Shown piece after piece: positions 15,201 through 23,373 of a stretch of DNA of 43,025 bases (its first letter is position 1; each line of letters starts with the position of its first letter). The notes beneath the pieces are model-generated. The model was not told where the DNA came from. It did no database searches and saw only the letters and a list, made by a program, of their open reading frames with translations. Both the position numbers and the translations under genes were made by a program. Origin of the DNA: CAYRLZ01 sp964425275 (lineage in GTDB: Bacteria > Hydrothermota > Tepidihabitantia > Tepidihabitantales > JBDRVQ01); contig CAYRLZ010000021.1 in the NCBI GenBank assembly GCA_964425275.1, positions 1 to 43,025 of the forward strand, written 5' to 3'.

Positions 15201-15969
15201 CCGAGGCGGTCTGATTATAAAAGGCACCAATCTTCATCCGAACGGTATAGGATGAGGTAACATTGCCAAAGTTCTGAACCGTGCAGGCCGGGGTGACAGC
15301 CGTTCCAGAGTCAATTGTTCCGGTCGGTGCGGTAATCCGTATACAGCCGACATCAATCACCGGTCTTTTTAAGAAGATATCGTCAATGGCAATTCCCCGT
15401 TTATTATTAGCCGAGTAATAAAAGGCGATGAAGACCTGATTGCCGGCAAAGGCTGATAGACTCAGTGCCCTTCTTGTCCAAGTAGTAGTGGCGGTTGAGA
15501 TTAAACTGATTTCTGAGTATTGTGATGTATCGCTGACATCAGAACTTGTGGAGACCCGCACCCGAAGGGTCTCGGTGGCGGTTGTCGTGTGTGCCCGGTA
15601 ATAGAAGATTAAAGAATCGTTTACCTTGAGCGGTCCGATTTGTGGGGTAATCAACCAGTCATTGTTTGGGGCATCAGCGGAACAGCGGGCACAGGCTGGT
15701 GTTGAGTTAAAGTAAGTTGTGTATCTTGTCCATTGATTGCCAGCATTAAAGTTATACCTGGTCCAACCAACGGGTGGGAAAGTGGTATCGGTAAAGGATT
15801 CAAATAAAATCGTGTCCAGTCCGAAAATGGTTGGTGGTTCGGGTGAAAATTTCTCAAATCCCGGTCTTCTGTCCGTTGGTAGTTGGTAAGAAGTAGAGTA
15901 GAGAAACTCAGCGGTAATGATACTGAATAGACTAAAAGTGAGTATTATAATTGTGCTTCCTTTAAGCAT
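12226..15969 (-). CDS. Giant secreted surface protein: choice-of-anchor J + nine CARDB-like repeats + C-terminal sorting domain
   Basis: 1247 residues. Signal peptide 1-20 (MLKGSTIIILTFSLFSIITA). Choice-of-anchor J domain at about 50-203 (FTDTTFPPVGWTRYN, NNDWLITPQIG, AIDDIFLKRP). Nine CARDB-like Ig repeats of about 105 residues at about 205-1140; each opens [DN][VI][GS]xxx[IL]xxPxGxxxxG, contains TPACTVQNFGT and VRMKIGxFYN, and closes with CST...PxND. The last repeat is the most diverged. A FlgD-like/T9SS type A-like domain ends the protein (about 1165-1247: SPNPFISQTVIRYALP, VIWDGRDAQGEEVPKGVYFY). Probably exported to the cell surface as an adhesive stalk. The secretion system is not in the window. 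Start ATG 15969 follows AGGAGG. Confidence 0.93.
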   Translation of the reverse strand: MLKGSTIIILTFSLFSIITAEFLYSTSYQLPTDRRPGFEKFSPEPPTIFGLDTILFESFTDTTFPPVGWTRYNFNAGNQWTRYTTYFNSTPACARCSADAPNNDWLITPQIGPLKVNDSLIFYYRAHTTTATETLRVRVSTSSDVSDTSQYSEISLISTATTTWTRRALSLSAFAGNQVFIAFYYSANNKRGIAIDDIFLKRPVIDVGCIRITAPTGTIDSGTAVTPACTVQNFGNVTSSYTVRMKIGAFYNQTASVTNHTPGAKLRITFPSWTALERGDLSVSCSTELMGDTVPTNDKVTGSVTVRVRDVGSVFIVAPTGTIDSATVVTPACTVQNFGTTTETYTVRLKIGAFYNQTATVTNHTPGIKFYITFPTWTAVQKGTHIVSCSTGLAGDIVPTNNKQIDSVKVRVRNVGVVAIVAPTGTIDSGAVVTPVCTVQNFGTTAETYTVRLKIGDFYNDTATVLNHIPGTKVRVTLPNWTVNQKGLHTVTCSTELTNDIVPANDKRTGSVTVRFHDVGVIRITAPTGTIDSGTVVTPACTVQNFGTYTETYTVRMKIGDFYNVNASVIGHTPGTKIRVTFPSWTAVQKWTHPVVCSTELIGDDQPANDKKTDSVIVRFRIRNVGTIVIVAPKGTIDSGTVITPACTVQNFGTHAETYTVQMKIGTFYNRTASVTSHTPGTKIRVTFPSWTAVQRGVHVVTCSTQLAGDTLLANDRRIDTVRVRLRDVSVITLVAPVGRVDSGTVITPACTVQNLGTTTETYTVRMKIGTFFNEAVVIINHLPGTKAYLTFSTWTATQKGKFPVSCSTELPGDERAINNKRTDTVTVKISDVGVITLLAPIGVVDSGAVITPACSVQNFGSVAETYPVRMKIGNFYDTSVTVSNHTAGAKLRITFPTWTVRQKGTHTVICSTALVSDFRPTNDKKTDSVIVTVRDVGVIALLGPTGTIDSGTVITPACTVYNFGITTETYPVRMRIGAFYNQTATITDHTPGTKVYVTFPTWTANQRGAHVAKCSTALTGDANPTNNSITGSVAVRVRDIGVLRILAPIGTINQGSVVIPKALVQNFGTTTETLLVRFRIAPAYLNEVLISLPPGRIDTARFAQWTASTPGTFATQCTTMLVGDMRPTNDVIRDSVKVMAVGMTEEPTFWLTQPKVFALNNNSPNPFISQTVIRYALPKECLINLLVYNANGGLVRTLKAGMEKAGYYRVIWDGRDAQGEEVPKGVYFYRLETSEFKATKKMVKLK

Positions 15970-16153
15970 TGATTCCTCCTATTGGCGGAAGGACACCAGA
16001 AACACCGAGTTTTTCTTCCGTGGTTTCTCTGGTGTCTCCGGCGAAAATAAGGCTCACTTTCTTCCGCTCCACCACGGCGGATTTCCAACTTTGCAAGAGA
16101 GCCTTTTTACTAAAATTCCAACCGGCTTTGGTCTCCCTGATTTTTTCTTTCAT
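15962..16153 (-). CDS. Possible 63-aa upstream ORF overlapping the surface-protein start
   Basis: An ATG 9 nt after the -10 box (16163-16168) opens a 63-codon frame (MKEKIRETKAGWNFSKKALL...) whose TAA lies just inside the surface-protein gene, overlapping its ATG. It is lysine-rich with no recognised domain. The paralogous gene at 922 has the same arrangement, but peptide similarity is confined to the hairpin-encoding part, so RNA structure rather than protein may be what is conserved. Confidence 0.3.
   Translation of the reverse strand: MKEKIRETKAGWNFSKKALLQSWKSAVVERKKVSLIFAGDTRETTEEKLGVSGVLPPIGGINA
16051..16103 (-). promoter_or_regulatory. Leader hairpin with GGTGGA loop
   Basis: In the minus-strand RNA, GGCTC...GAGCC pairs outside an inner stem TCCGC / GCGGA that encloses the 9-nt loop CGTGGTGGA. 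Same loop core as at 959-985 and 16286-16313. The rest of the 15970-16423 gap holds the two divergent promoters and short ORFs. Confidence 0.45.
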
Positions 16154-16162
16154 CTTTATTTT

Positions 16163-16191
16163 ATTATAATCAAATATTAACGAAAAGTCAA
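16163..16191 (-). promoter_or_regulatory. sigma70-type promoter of the 12226-15969 gene
   Basis: Minus strand: TTGACT (16191-16186), 17-nt spacer, TATAAT (16168-16163). Leader of about 190 nt to ATG 15969. Confidence 0.75.
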
Positions 16192-16242
16192 TGGCAATGA
16201 GAAAATTACTACGGAAATGTTTCAGCCGAGGTTCATTGGCTA

Positions 16243-16270
16243 TTGACAAATTGTTTTTTTATGGTATAAT
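16243..16270 (+). promoter_or_regulatory. sigma70-type promoter of the 16424-22144 gene
   Basis: Perfect consensus boxes TTGACA (16243-16248) and TATAAT (16265-16270) with a 16-nt spacer. Transcription should begin near 16277, just before the hairpin at 16286. Diverges from the 16163-16191 promoter. Confidence 0.8.
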
Positions 16271-16285
16271 TATTTGTAATAATCT

Positions 16286-16313
16286 CCTTTCACCTCGGGT
16301 GGAGGGTGAAAGG
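16286..16313 (+). promoter_or_regulatory. 5'-terminal leader hairpin with GGTGGA loop
   Basis: Perfect 9-bp stem CCTTTCACC / GGTGAAAGG around TCGGGTGGAG, starting about 9 nt from the predicted transcript 5' end. Downstream, two tiny frames precede the gene: a 12-codon one (16350-16388) and MKNCKEVI (16401-16427), whose TGA overlaps the ATG of the main gene and which contains its Shine-Dalgarno. Confidence 0.5.
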
Positions 16314-16423
16314 GGGATAAAATATCCATCCAAAGATAAGGTAAGAAATATGGTGAGGAGTTTTGTGGAGAGATTTGGAATAAAGTAAAGGATAAAAAAA
16401 ATGAAAAACTGCAAGGAGGTTAT

Positions 16424-19400
16424 ATGAAGATTAACCTTAAAAAATATCTTAACTTATCAACCTTATTTTTCTTTATCTCTCTTCTTCCTTTTTATCTCTT
16501 TTCTGACCAGTTGGCTTATCCTCGTAAGATAGAAGGACCACCGCAAGACCCGCCCCCGAGTGTTATCTGGGGTCCTTATACCCTACCCGATTTAAGGGGA
16601 CTGGACTATGGACTCTATGGATTGGGTTACAATGGTCTGACCGATAGACTCTATGCCACATATGTCTGGCATAGCTATCTCCATTGTTATCGCTCAACCG
16701 ATTCAACAAATCCTCTCCGCCCTGAGACAATACCTACCACCGGACCTCCCTATCCGGTTATGGATTCAATTCAGGATATGTACTACTGCCACTATGATAA
16801 TAGTATCTGGCTTCACTCCAGTAAAAGACCTACGCCAATGGTCTATAAGATAGATGCCAGGACTGGACAACTCCTTAGGCAATTCCCAACACCGGCTACC
16901 CGCTGGGGAACAGGTATCGCTTTTAATGAGCGGGAGAAACTACTCTATCTCGTTGACCGAATGTATGAGAGAGAATACCCCTGCACCCTCTATATTACCG
17001 ATACCCTGGGAAATGTCTTGGAGCGAAAACCATTGAATCTTGGTTATAGTGATGTCGGTGCCCGGTGTCTTGACTTTGACTATACCAATTCCAATCCCAA
17101 CTGGCCAACCCTCTTATTGATATACACTTACTTCCGTGATGTCAGCGGCGGAGTAGGAATCCTTGATAGTGTCGTCCTATTTGAACTCAACCGGTTTAAT
17201 GCCGAGGTAATTCACCGACAGGTATTACCAGGTCTTGGCGGCTATTCGGTGAATAATATTCGGGGTGTTGCCTGGGACCCAAGAAATGGCGACTACTGGA
17301 TTGGTATTATGCAAAATCCACTTAACAATATCTATAAGATGGATGGCTGGCATACACCGCTGTCTACTGATGTCGGTCTCACCGCTCTCATTGCCCCAAG
17401 AGGACTTTGCTCCTTAGGGATGAATATCGTGCCGCGGGTATGTGTCCGAAATTTTGGCAACTCAACTGTTACCTGTTCGGTAAGGATGCGCATTGGCGAC
17501 CCGCCTTATCTCTACAACGAGATAAGGGCTAAGACGCTTGCCGCCGGAAAAGAAGATACGGTAAACTTTCCGCTCTGGATTCCGGATTCGGCTTCCCTTG
17601 GCTATCAGACAGTAAAATGCACAACCAAACTCACCGGTGATGGATTCTCAGGCAATGACTTCTGGGTTGAAGAGATTCAGGTTGGCGGGCAGATAGTCCG
17701 GGATGTTGGCGTTAAAACAATCACTCAGCCGCCACTGACCGTTGATTCCGGATACACCTATCCGGTCCGGTGTTCGGTCAAAAACTACGGAACGGTCAGC
17801 GCAACCTGTAGTGTCTATTTCTATATTGGCGATTTCTATACCCGGGTTGAAGAGAAGACCTTACTCCCCGGAAATACCGAGGTAGTAGATTTCCCTGCCT
17901 GGACCGTGCAAAGCCCAAGGGGTGGTCATAGTGTCCGATGCTCCACTCATTGTGCCTATGACCAGAATCCTAATAATAACTTTCGGGAACGGGAGCAAGG
18001 GGTATGGATTAATGTCCACGATGTCGGCGCTACCGCAATCAACTCACCACCGGCCAGTGTTGACTCCGGGCAATCGGTGCCAATTATTGCCCGGGTAAAA
18101 AACTTTGGCACCTATAACGAAAACTTTACGGTCTGGTTCCATATCGGGAGTTTTTATTCGGAGCAAAGGAGTAAATTCCTTACCCCGGATGCCGAAGATA
18201 CCGTTAATTTCCCTGATTGGTTGGTCTCCCAACCCCGGGGACAGACCTATCCAATGCGCTGTTCTACCCGCCTCGCCTCGGACAAGAACCCGGTAAATAA
18301 CTACAAAACCGGAAATGTAAGTATTAGTCTGCTGGATGTTGGTGTTAGTTCAATTCTCTCCCCTCATAGCATCATCCCACCCGGCGCCTATAATCCAAAG
18401 GTAGTGGTCGAGAATTATGGAAGCCTCTATGCCGAAAACTTCCGGGTCATCTGCCATATCTCTAAGGAAAAGCAATTAGTCTATGCCGACACCTCATTTC
18501 GCAGTCTCTTACCGGGAAGAAGCGATACAATTGAATTTAAGGATTGGGTTGTCTCCGATACCGGAACCTATCAGGCACTTGCCCGAACCGAACTCACCGG
18601 TGATATGAACCCAGAAAATGATGAAAAGAGAAAAACAATTACGGTTCTGCCGCCCAAGCACGATGTTGGGGTTATTGCAATCAACTCACCACCGACCAAT
18701 GTTGACTCCGGGCAATCGGTGCCAATTCTTGCCCGGGTGAAAAACTTTGGCACCTATAAAGAGACATTTGATTGCCGGTTTCATATTGGGGATTTCTACT
18801 CCGAACTACGTTCCAAAACCCTCCTGGCGGGAGATGAAGATACGGTTAACTTTCCCAATTGGCAAGTCTTACAAACCCGGGGAACCTATCCGATGCGCTG
18901 CTCCACCCATCTCGCCTCTGATGATTCCTCCGACAATAACTATCAGGCCGGCGATGTCCTAATCAATGTCCGTGATGTTGGTCTTGTCCAAATCCTCTCT
19001 CCAAAGCCAACCATCTTACCGGGAACTTATCGGTGTAGCGTGGAGGTAAAGAATTACGGGAGCCTCAATGCCGAAAACTTCCGGGTAATATTCCAGATAA
19101 TCAGCAGTGATAAACAACTTGCCTATGCGGATACCGAGATTGTATCACTCCTGCCCGGTCAGTTGGACACCGTTCTTTTTGACAAATCCTGGAATGCAAC
19201 ACTCGGCACCTACAACGCCCTATCCAAGACCGAATTGAGCGGGGATGCCAACCCGACCAATGATGAGAAGACCCGGACTATCCGGGTGATATATATGCAA
19301 CACGATGTTGGCGTCTCCCGGATTATTTGCCCGACCGGCGAAGTCCCACCTGGTCCAACCAACCCTAAGGTCTATGTAAAAAACTACGGCGCCTTCACCG

Positions 19401-22144
19401 AGACCGACTTCCCAGTTATCTTCTGGATTGAACAATTGAAAGAACCGGTTTACGCCGATACGGTAAAAGTCGCTGAGGTAATTGAGCCGGGCGATTCCGC
19501 TCTGATAACTTTTAGGAGTTGGCATGCTGGGCTCGGTGCCTATAAAGCAACATCCTGGTCAAGACTCACCGATGATGTTAACCCACAGAATGATTCATCA
19601 ACTACTCTATTTGAGGTTATCCGGCACGATGTGGCAACATCTGGGATTATTGCCCCGAGCGGCGAGATTGGCGTTGGCTTCCCAATTACTCCAAAGGCGA
19701 TAGTGAAAAACCTGGGTAGTGTGAATGAAAACTTCCCCGTAGTCTTCCAGATTCTTTCCACTGAGACAATTGTCTATGGTGATACCCAAAATGTCTCTCT
19801 TCCGGTGGGTAAAACCGATACCGTAGAATTTAAGGATTGGATACCAACGGTTATTGGTGACTACAATACTAAGACCTGGACAAACCTGAGCACTGACCAA
19901 GACCAAAGCAATGATACAACTAAGGGAGAAGTGAGGGTTGTGCCGGAGGTTCACCGGGATGTCGGGGTCGTTTCCATTATCTATCCAACCGGAAATGTAC
20001 CGCCCGGGAATATCCAACCACGGGTAAAGGTGAAAAACTACGGAAATGTTCAGGAGCCTTCCTTTAAGGTCTTCTTCTTCATTCATACCGCTCCTGACCA
20101 AGAATATACCGACTCCTTAGAAGTTCAGAATTTAAGCCCACAGATGGAATATATCGCAACCTTTACTTCTTGGCTTGCCCTGCCGGGGAATTATACAACC
20201 CTATGTTCTACTTATCTCGCCGAAGATGAGAATCCAGTGAATGATACCCTGCGTGGTTCTTTTACCGTTTTTCATTATGCCAAGGATTGCGGTGTAACCG
20301 AAATCCTCTATCCGAGCGGTAATATTGAACCGGGAACCCAGGTTCGTCCCCGAATCAAAGTCCATAACTTCGGCGATAACTCGGAGACCTTTAAGGCTTA
20401 CTTCCGAATTTACTCCGGACCTGAGCCGTTCTATACCGATTCGGTTGATGTGGAATTACTACCTCCCAATACAACCCGCGAACTGACCTTTACCTCTTGG
20501 CTGGCTGTGAGCGGTTCTTATGAAGGAGTGGCTAATACCGTGCTCCCTGGTGATGAAAATCCGACAAATGATACCTTACGAAAGCCCTTCACTGTGCTCC
20601 GCTACAACTATGATGTCGGTCCAACTCGGATTGTCTCACCAATCGGAATAATTCAACAAGGCAATGTGATACCCTCCTGCACCGTTTATAACTTCGGCAA
20701 CCGAATCGCCAACTTTAAGGTCTTCTTCATCATAAACTCTGGCTTGGATGTGGTCTATTATGACTCAGCCGAAGTTACCAATCTTGCCCCGGACCGGGCG
20801 ACCAAAGTGAGTTTTAAGGTCTGGTCCGCGACCATCGGCAATTATCAAACCCTCACCTATACCCAATGGTCATTGGATGAAAACCGAACCAATGACTCTT
20901 TAAAGGGAACGGTGATTGTTCGTTCGGTGCTTTTCGGCTGGGGAAAGGTTGGTGATGTCGTCCCCCGAGCGCCCGATAATAAACGAATCAAGAGTGGTGG
21001 AGGAATGACAAAGTGCGGTAATTATCTATACATCTTAAAGGGCAATAATACCCGTAGTTTCTACAAATATCTCCCAGAAGCCAGTGCGGCGCAGATTGAA
21101 GATACCGTGCCACTTGGTGAGAAAAATAAGAGGGTAAAGAAGGGCTCAGGTATCACCTCCGATGGCCAGCGCTATATCTATATCGTTAAAGGTGGTAATA
21201 CCCGAGAGTTCTTCCGCTACGACACCCAGCGCGGCGAGACAATCTGGAAGACACTGTTGGATGTTGACCCAGGACCAAATAACAAGGCACTGAAAAATGG
21301 AACGGCCATCGCCTATACCCCAGGTTATGTCTATCTCTTGAAGGGCTCAAACACCAAAGAGTTCTACCGGTATATTATCAGCGAAGACCGCTGGGAAGTA
21401 AGAAATGGTCCACCACGGGCTAAGGGCTTCAAAGATGGTAGTTGTCTTGTTGCCTATGACGATACCCTCCTTTATCTCTTAGGCGATAGGTATAATAATT
21501 TCTATCGGTATAATACCAAGACGAACACCTGGGATTCCTTGAAACCGATGCCCCTTTCTCATCCCCAACTAAATAGAAATAAAAAGGTGAAGGAAGGTGC
21601 CGCCCTGACGGTTCTTGATGGTAAAATCTATGCCTTCAAAGGTGGCAATACCGGTGAGTTCTGGGTCTATTACCCAATCGGCGATTCCTGGAAAGGTAAG
21701 GCGATGATACCGAAAGAGCCGGATGGAAAATTGGTGAAAGGTGGTGCAGCCCTGGTCACCTTTGGACAAGCAATCTGGGCCTTAAAAGGAAATAATACCG
21801 TCAGCATCTGGAAATATATTGAACCGCCAACCTGCCTCTTCTCCCAATTGCCCAATGAGGGTAGCGCCGGTGAGATAAGTGAGGTGAAGAAGGAATTTGG
21901 AGTAAAGAGCCGAACCAATCCCACCACCCCAGTTACCATATTCTATAATCTACCAACCCGAGAAGTGGTGACACTACGGATTTATAACTCCCTTGGTGAA
22001 CTGGTCTATTCCGAGAAAACGAATCAAGGATTCTTTTCGGTGCGGAAACTACCTCCGGGGATTTACATCCTAAGATTTTCGGTTTCGGGTTACGAAGAAA
22101 AAGAGAAACTCATCATCGTCGGAAGTCGGACTTCCTTAAAATAA
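16424..22144 (+). CDS. Giant secreted surface protein: propeller + eleven CARDB-like repeats + Kelch-like propeller + sorting domain
   Basis: 1906 residues; ATG 16424 follows AAGGAGGT by 3 nt. Signal peptide about 1-28 (hydrophobic STLFFFISLLPFYLFS). Residues about 45-310 look like a beta-propeller (LRGLDYGLYGLGYN, GVAWDPRNGDYWIGI). Eleven CARDB-like repeats cover about 315-1500, each opening near D[VC]xxxxIxxPxxxxxxG and carrying V[KE]N[FY]G. Two repeat types partly alternate in the middle: NSPPxxVDSGQSVPI and LSPxxxIxPGxY. A six-bladed Kelch-like region follows (about 1503-1800) with a recurring YxLKGxNTxxFYxY. The C-terminus is FlgD/T9SS-like (VVTLRIYNSLGELVYSEK, LPPGIYILRF). Probably a long cell-surface filament or adhesin; ligand unknown. 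Confidence 0.92.
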   Translation: MKINLKKYLNLSTLFFFISLLPFYLFSDQLAYPRKIEGPPQDPPPSVIWGPYTLPDLRGLDYGLYGLGYNGLTDRLYATYVWHSYLHCYRSTDSTNPLRPETIPTTGPPYPVMDSIQDMYYCHYDNSIWLHSSKRPTPMVYKIDARTGQLLRQFPTPATRWGTGIAFNEREKLLYLVDRMYEREYPCTLYITDTLGNVLERKPLNLGYSDVGARCLDFDYTNSNPNWPTLLLIYTYFRDVSGGVGILDSVVLFELNRFNAEVIHRQVLPGLGGYSVNNIRGVAWDPRNGDYWIGIMQNPLNNIYKMDGWHTPLSTDVGLTALIAPRGLCSLGMNIVPRVCVRNFGNSTVTCSVRMRIGDPPYLYNEIRAKTLAAGKEDTVNFPLWIPDSASLGYQTVKCTTKLTGDGFSGNDFWVEEIQVGGQIVRDVGVKTITQPPLTVDSGYTYPVRCSVKNYGTVSATCSVYFYIGDFYTRVEEKTLLPGNTEVVDFPAWTVQSPRGGHSVRCSTHCAYDQNPNNNFREREQGVWINVHDVGATAINSPPASVDSGQSVPIIARVKNFGTYNENFTVWFHIGSFYSEQRSKFLTPDAEDTVNFPDWLVSQPRGQTYPMRCSTRLASDKNPVNNYKTGNVSISLLDVGVSSILSPHSIIPPGAYNPKVVVENYGSLYAENFRVICHISKEKQLVYADTSFRSLLPGRSDTIEFKDWVVSDTGTYQALARTELTGDMNPENDEKRKTITVLPPKHDVGVIAINSPPTNVDSGQSVPILARVKNFGTYKETFDCRFHIGDFYSELRSKTLLAGDEDTVNFPNWQVLQTRGTYPMRCSTHLASDDSSDNNYQAGDVLINVRDVGLVQILSPKPTILPGTYRCSVEVKNYGSLNAENFRVIFQIISSDKQLAYADTEIVSLLPGQLDTVLFDKSWNATLGTYNALSKTELSGDANPTNDEKTRTIRVIYMQHDVGVSRIICPTGEVPPGPTNPKVYVKNYGAFTETDFPVIFWIEQLKEPVYADTVKVAEVIEPGDSALITFRSWHAGLGAYKATSWSRLTDDVNPQNDSSTTLFEVIRHDVATSGIIAPSGEIGVGFPITPKAIVKNLGSVNENFPVVFQILSTETIVYGDTQNVSLPVGKTDTVEFKDWIPTVIGDYNTKTWTNLSTDQDQSNDTTKGEVRVVPEVHRDVGVVSIIYPTGNVPPGNIQPRVKVKNYGNVQEPSFKVFFFIHTAPDQEYTDSLEVQNLSPQMEYIATFTSWLALPGNYTTLCSTYLAEDENPVNDTLRGSFTVFHYAKDCGVTEILYPSGNIEPGTQVRPRIKVHNFGDNSETFKAYFRIYSGPEPFYTDSVDVELLPPNTTRELTFTSWLAVSGSYEGVANTVLPGDENPTNDTLRKPFTVLRYNYDVGPTRIVSPIGIIQQGNVIPSCTVYNFGNRIANFKVFFIINSGLDVVYYDSAEVTNLAPDRATKVSFKVWSATIGNYQTLTYTQWSLDENRTNDSLKGTVIVRSVLFGWGKVGDVVPRAPDNKRIKSGGGMTKCGNYLYILKGNNTRSFYKYLPEASAAQIEDTVPLGEKNKRVKKGSGITSDGQRYIYIVKGGNTREFFRYDTQRGETIWKTLLDVDPGPNNKALKNGTAIAYTPGYVYLLKGSNTKEFYRYIISEDRWEVRNGPPRAKGFKDGSCLVAYDDTLLYLLGDRYNNFYRYNTKTNTWDSLKPMPLSHPQLNRNKKVKEGAALTVLDGKIYAFKGGNTGEFWVYYPIGDSWKGKAMIPKEPDGKLVKGGAALVTFGQAIWALKGNNTVSIWKYIEPPTCLFSQLPNEGSAGEISEVKKEFGVKSRTNPTTPVTIFYNLPTREVVTLRIYNSLGELVYSEKTNQGFFSVRKLPPGIYILRFSVSGYEEKEKLIIVGSRTSLK

Positions 22145-22150
22145 AAAATC

Positions 22151-22198
22151 TAAGGGTCGCATCCTCTAATTCCTTAAAAGTAGAGGGTGCGACCCTTA
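22151..22198. terminator. Bidirectional terminator between convergent genes
   Basis: 18-nt arms (22151-22168 and 22181-22198; one G-T type mismatch) with a 12-nt loop. T-rich tails follow on both sides: ATTTCTTCTT on plus, GATTTTTTATTTT on minus. The rhomboid stop codon lies in the loop, so the last codons of that gene form one arm. Confidence 0.9.
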
Positions 22199-22845
22199 TT
22201 TCTTCTTGGACGGAGGATTAACCCCCAAATCAGACCAAATAAAAATCCGCCGATGTGGGCAAAAAAGGCAATCCCACCACCAATGCCCGGCAAAGAGGCA
22301 AACCCATAAATAAATTGCAACAATATCCAGAGGCCCAAGAAGAGATAAGCCGGTAAATAGACAAGTCTAATAAAGAAACCAAAAGGAATAAGGGCTAAAA
22401 TTCGGGCGGTTGGGAAAAGGACCAGATAGGCACCCAGAACCCCGGAGATGGCGCCCGAGGCACCAATCATCGGTGTCCGCGAATTCATCGCCGTCAATAT
22501 GTGAAGAAAAGCACCAGAAAGACCAGCTAAAAGATACATCACCAGAAAACCAAGATGCCCGCAGGCATCTTCCACATTATCCCCAAATATCCAGAGATAG
22601 AGCATATTACCAATTATGTGGTCAAATCCACCGTGAAGGAACATTGAACTGAAAAGCGCCGGCAATCTTTCACCATTGATAATGAATACGGGAATTGCCC
22701 CGTAACGAAAAATAAACTGTTCCAATTGTATCCGAGAGAGGCTAATCTCGTAAATAAAAATTAAGACATTAGCCGCGATTAGCCCGAGGTTAACATACGG
22801 GAAACGAACCCGAACCGCCGGGACATCATCCTTTAATGGTAGCAT
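22174..22845 (-). CDS. Rhomboid-family intramembrane serine protease
   Basis: 223 residues with six or more transmembrane segments. Diagnostic rhomboid features are present: ALFSSMFLHGGFDHIIGNML (loop 1 and the helix with conserved H and N), catalytic serine in GASGAISG (about residue 130) and catalytic histidine in AHIGGFLFG (about 197). It cleaves transmembrane substrates within the membrane; the substrate is not predictable here. It follows ispF after 3 nt and is probably co-transcribed with it. Its 3' end forms part of the terminator hairpin. Confidence 0.93.
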   Translation of the reverse strand: MLPLKDDVPAVRVRFPYVNLGLIAANVLIFIYEISLSRIQLEQFIFRYGAIPVFIINGERLPALFSSMFLHGGFDHIIGNMLYLWIFGDNVEDACGHLGFLVMYLLAGLSGAFLHILTAMNSRTPMIGASGAISGVLGAYLVLFPTARILALIPFGFFIRLVYLPAYLFLGLWILLQFIYGFASLPGIGGGIAFFAHIGGFLFGLIWGLILRPRRNKGRTLYF

Positions 22846-22848
22846 CCA

Positions 22849-23313
22849 TCAAGTCTCTTCCAAACTAACAACCGAATAACTGACAATTACCTCTCCCTGT
22901 ATAAAACCCTCTCCTCTCTTTCCTTTAATTGAGACCAAATCCTTTTCAATGCCGAGGGCTTGGGCAATTTTTTCCTGCATCGCCTCCCGATAGGGTGAAA
23001 TCTTGGGCGCAGCACACACGACGACCGTATCAATATTTTTTACCTCAAATCCTTCCCTTGCCACAATCCTTCTCACCTCGGAAAGTAGAAGGATACTCGG
23101 GATGTCTTTATACCTCGGGTCGGTATCCGGAAACCAAAAGCCGATATCCTTTTTATTCATTGCCCCGAGCAGGGCATCAATAATTGAGTGAATTACTACA
23201 TCACCATCCGAATGTCCGACTAACCCCTTCGGGTAGGGAATCTCAACCCCGCCCAGAAAGAGTTTTCTTCCTTCTTTTAAGGGGTGGCTATCAAAGCCAA
23301 TTCCAACCGGCAT
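22849..23313 (-). CDS. ispF: 2-C-methyl-D-erythritol 2,4-cyclodiphosphate synthase
   Basis: 154 residues from ATG 23313, starting MPVGIGFDSHPL as IspF proteins do; a TTG 13 codons upstream lies in the promoter and is rejected. Metal-binding DSH and VGHSDGDVVIHSIIDALLGA, GFWFPDTDPRYKD and the C-terminal KGKRGEGFIQG are all present. It cyclises 4-diphosphocytidyl-methylerythritol 2-phosphate in the MEP isoprenoid pathway. ispE of the same pathway is at 38704. The start lies 5 nt after a TAAAAT -10 box, so it is predicted to be leaderless. Confidence 0.95.
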   Translation of the reverse strand: MPVGIGFDSHPLKEGRKLFLGGVEIPYPKGLVGHSDGDVVIHSIIDALLGAMNKKDIGFWFPDTDPRYKDIPSILLLSEVRRIVAREGFEVKNIDTVVVCAAPKISPYREAMQEKIAQALGIEKDLVSIKGKRGEGFIQGEVIVSYSVVSLEET

Positions 23314-23318
23314 TGCTA

Positions 23319-23346
23319 ATTTTAACCTTTCTTCGCCAATTGTCAA
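23319..23346 (-). promoter_or_regulatory. Promoter of ispF-rhomboid, predicted leaderless
   Basis: Minus strand: TTGACA (23346-23341), 16-nt spacer, TAAAAT (23324-23319), then 5 nt to ATG 23313. Confidence 0.65.
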
Positions 23347-23373
23347 TCTCAATGCTTTTTTTCACTATCTATT

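Noticed and set aside
16191..16388. 65-aa ORF upstream of 16424
   Set aside because: Its start lies upstream of the strong promoter at 16243-16270, so the main transcript cannot contain its ATG. Only the smaller frames at 16350 and 16401 are possible.
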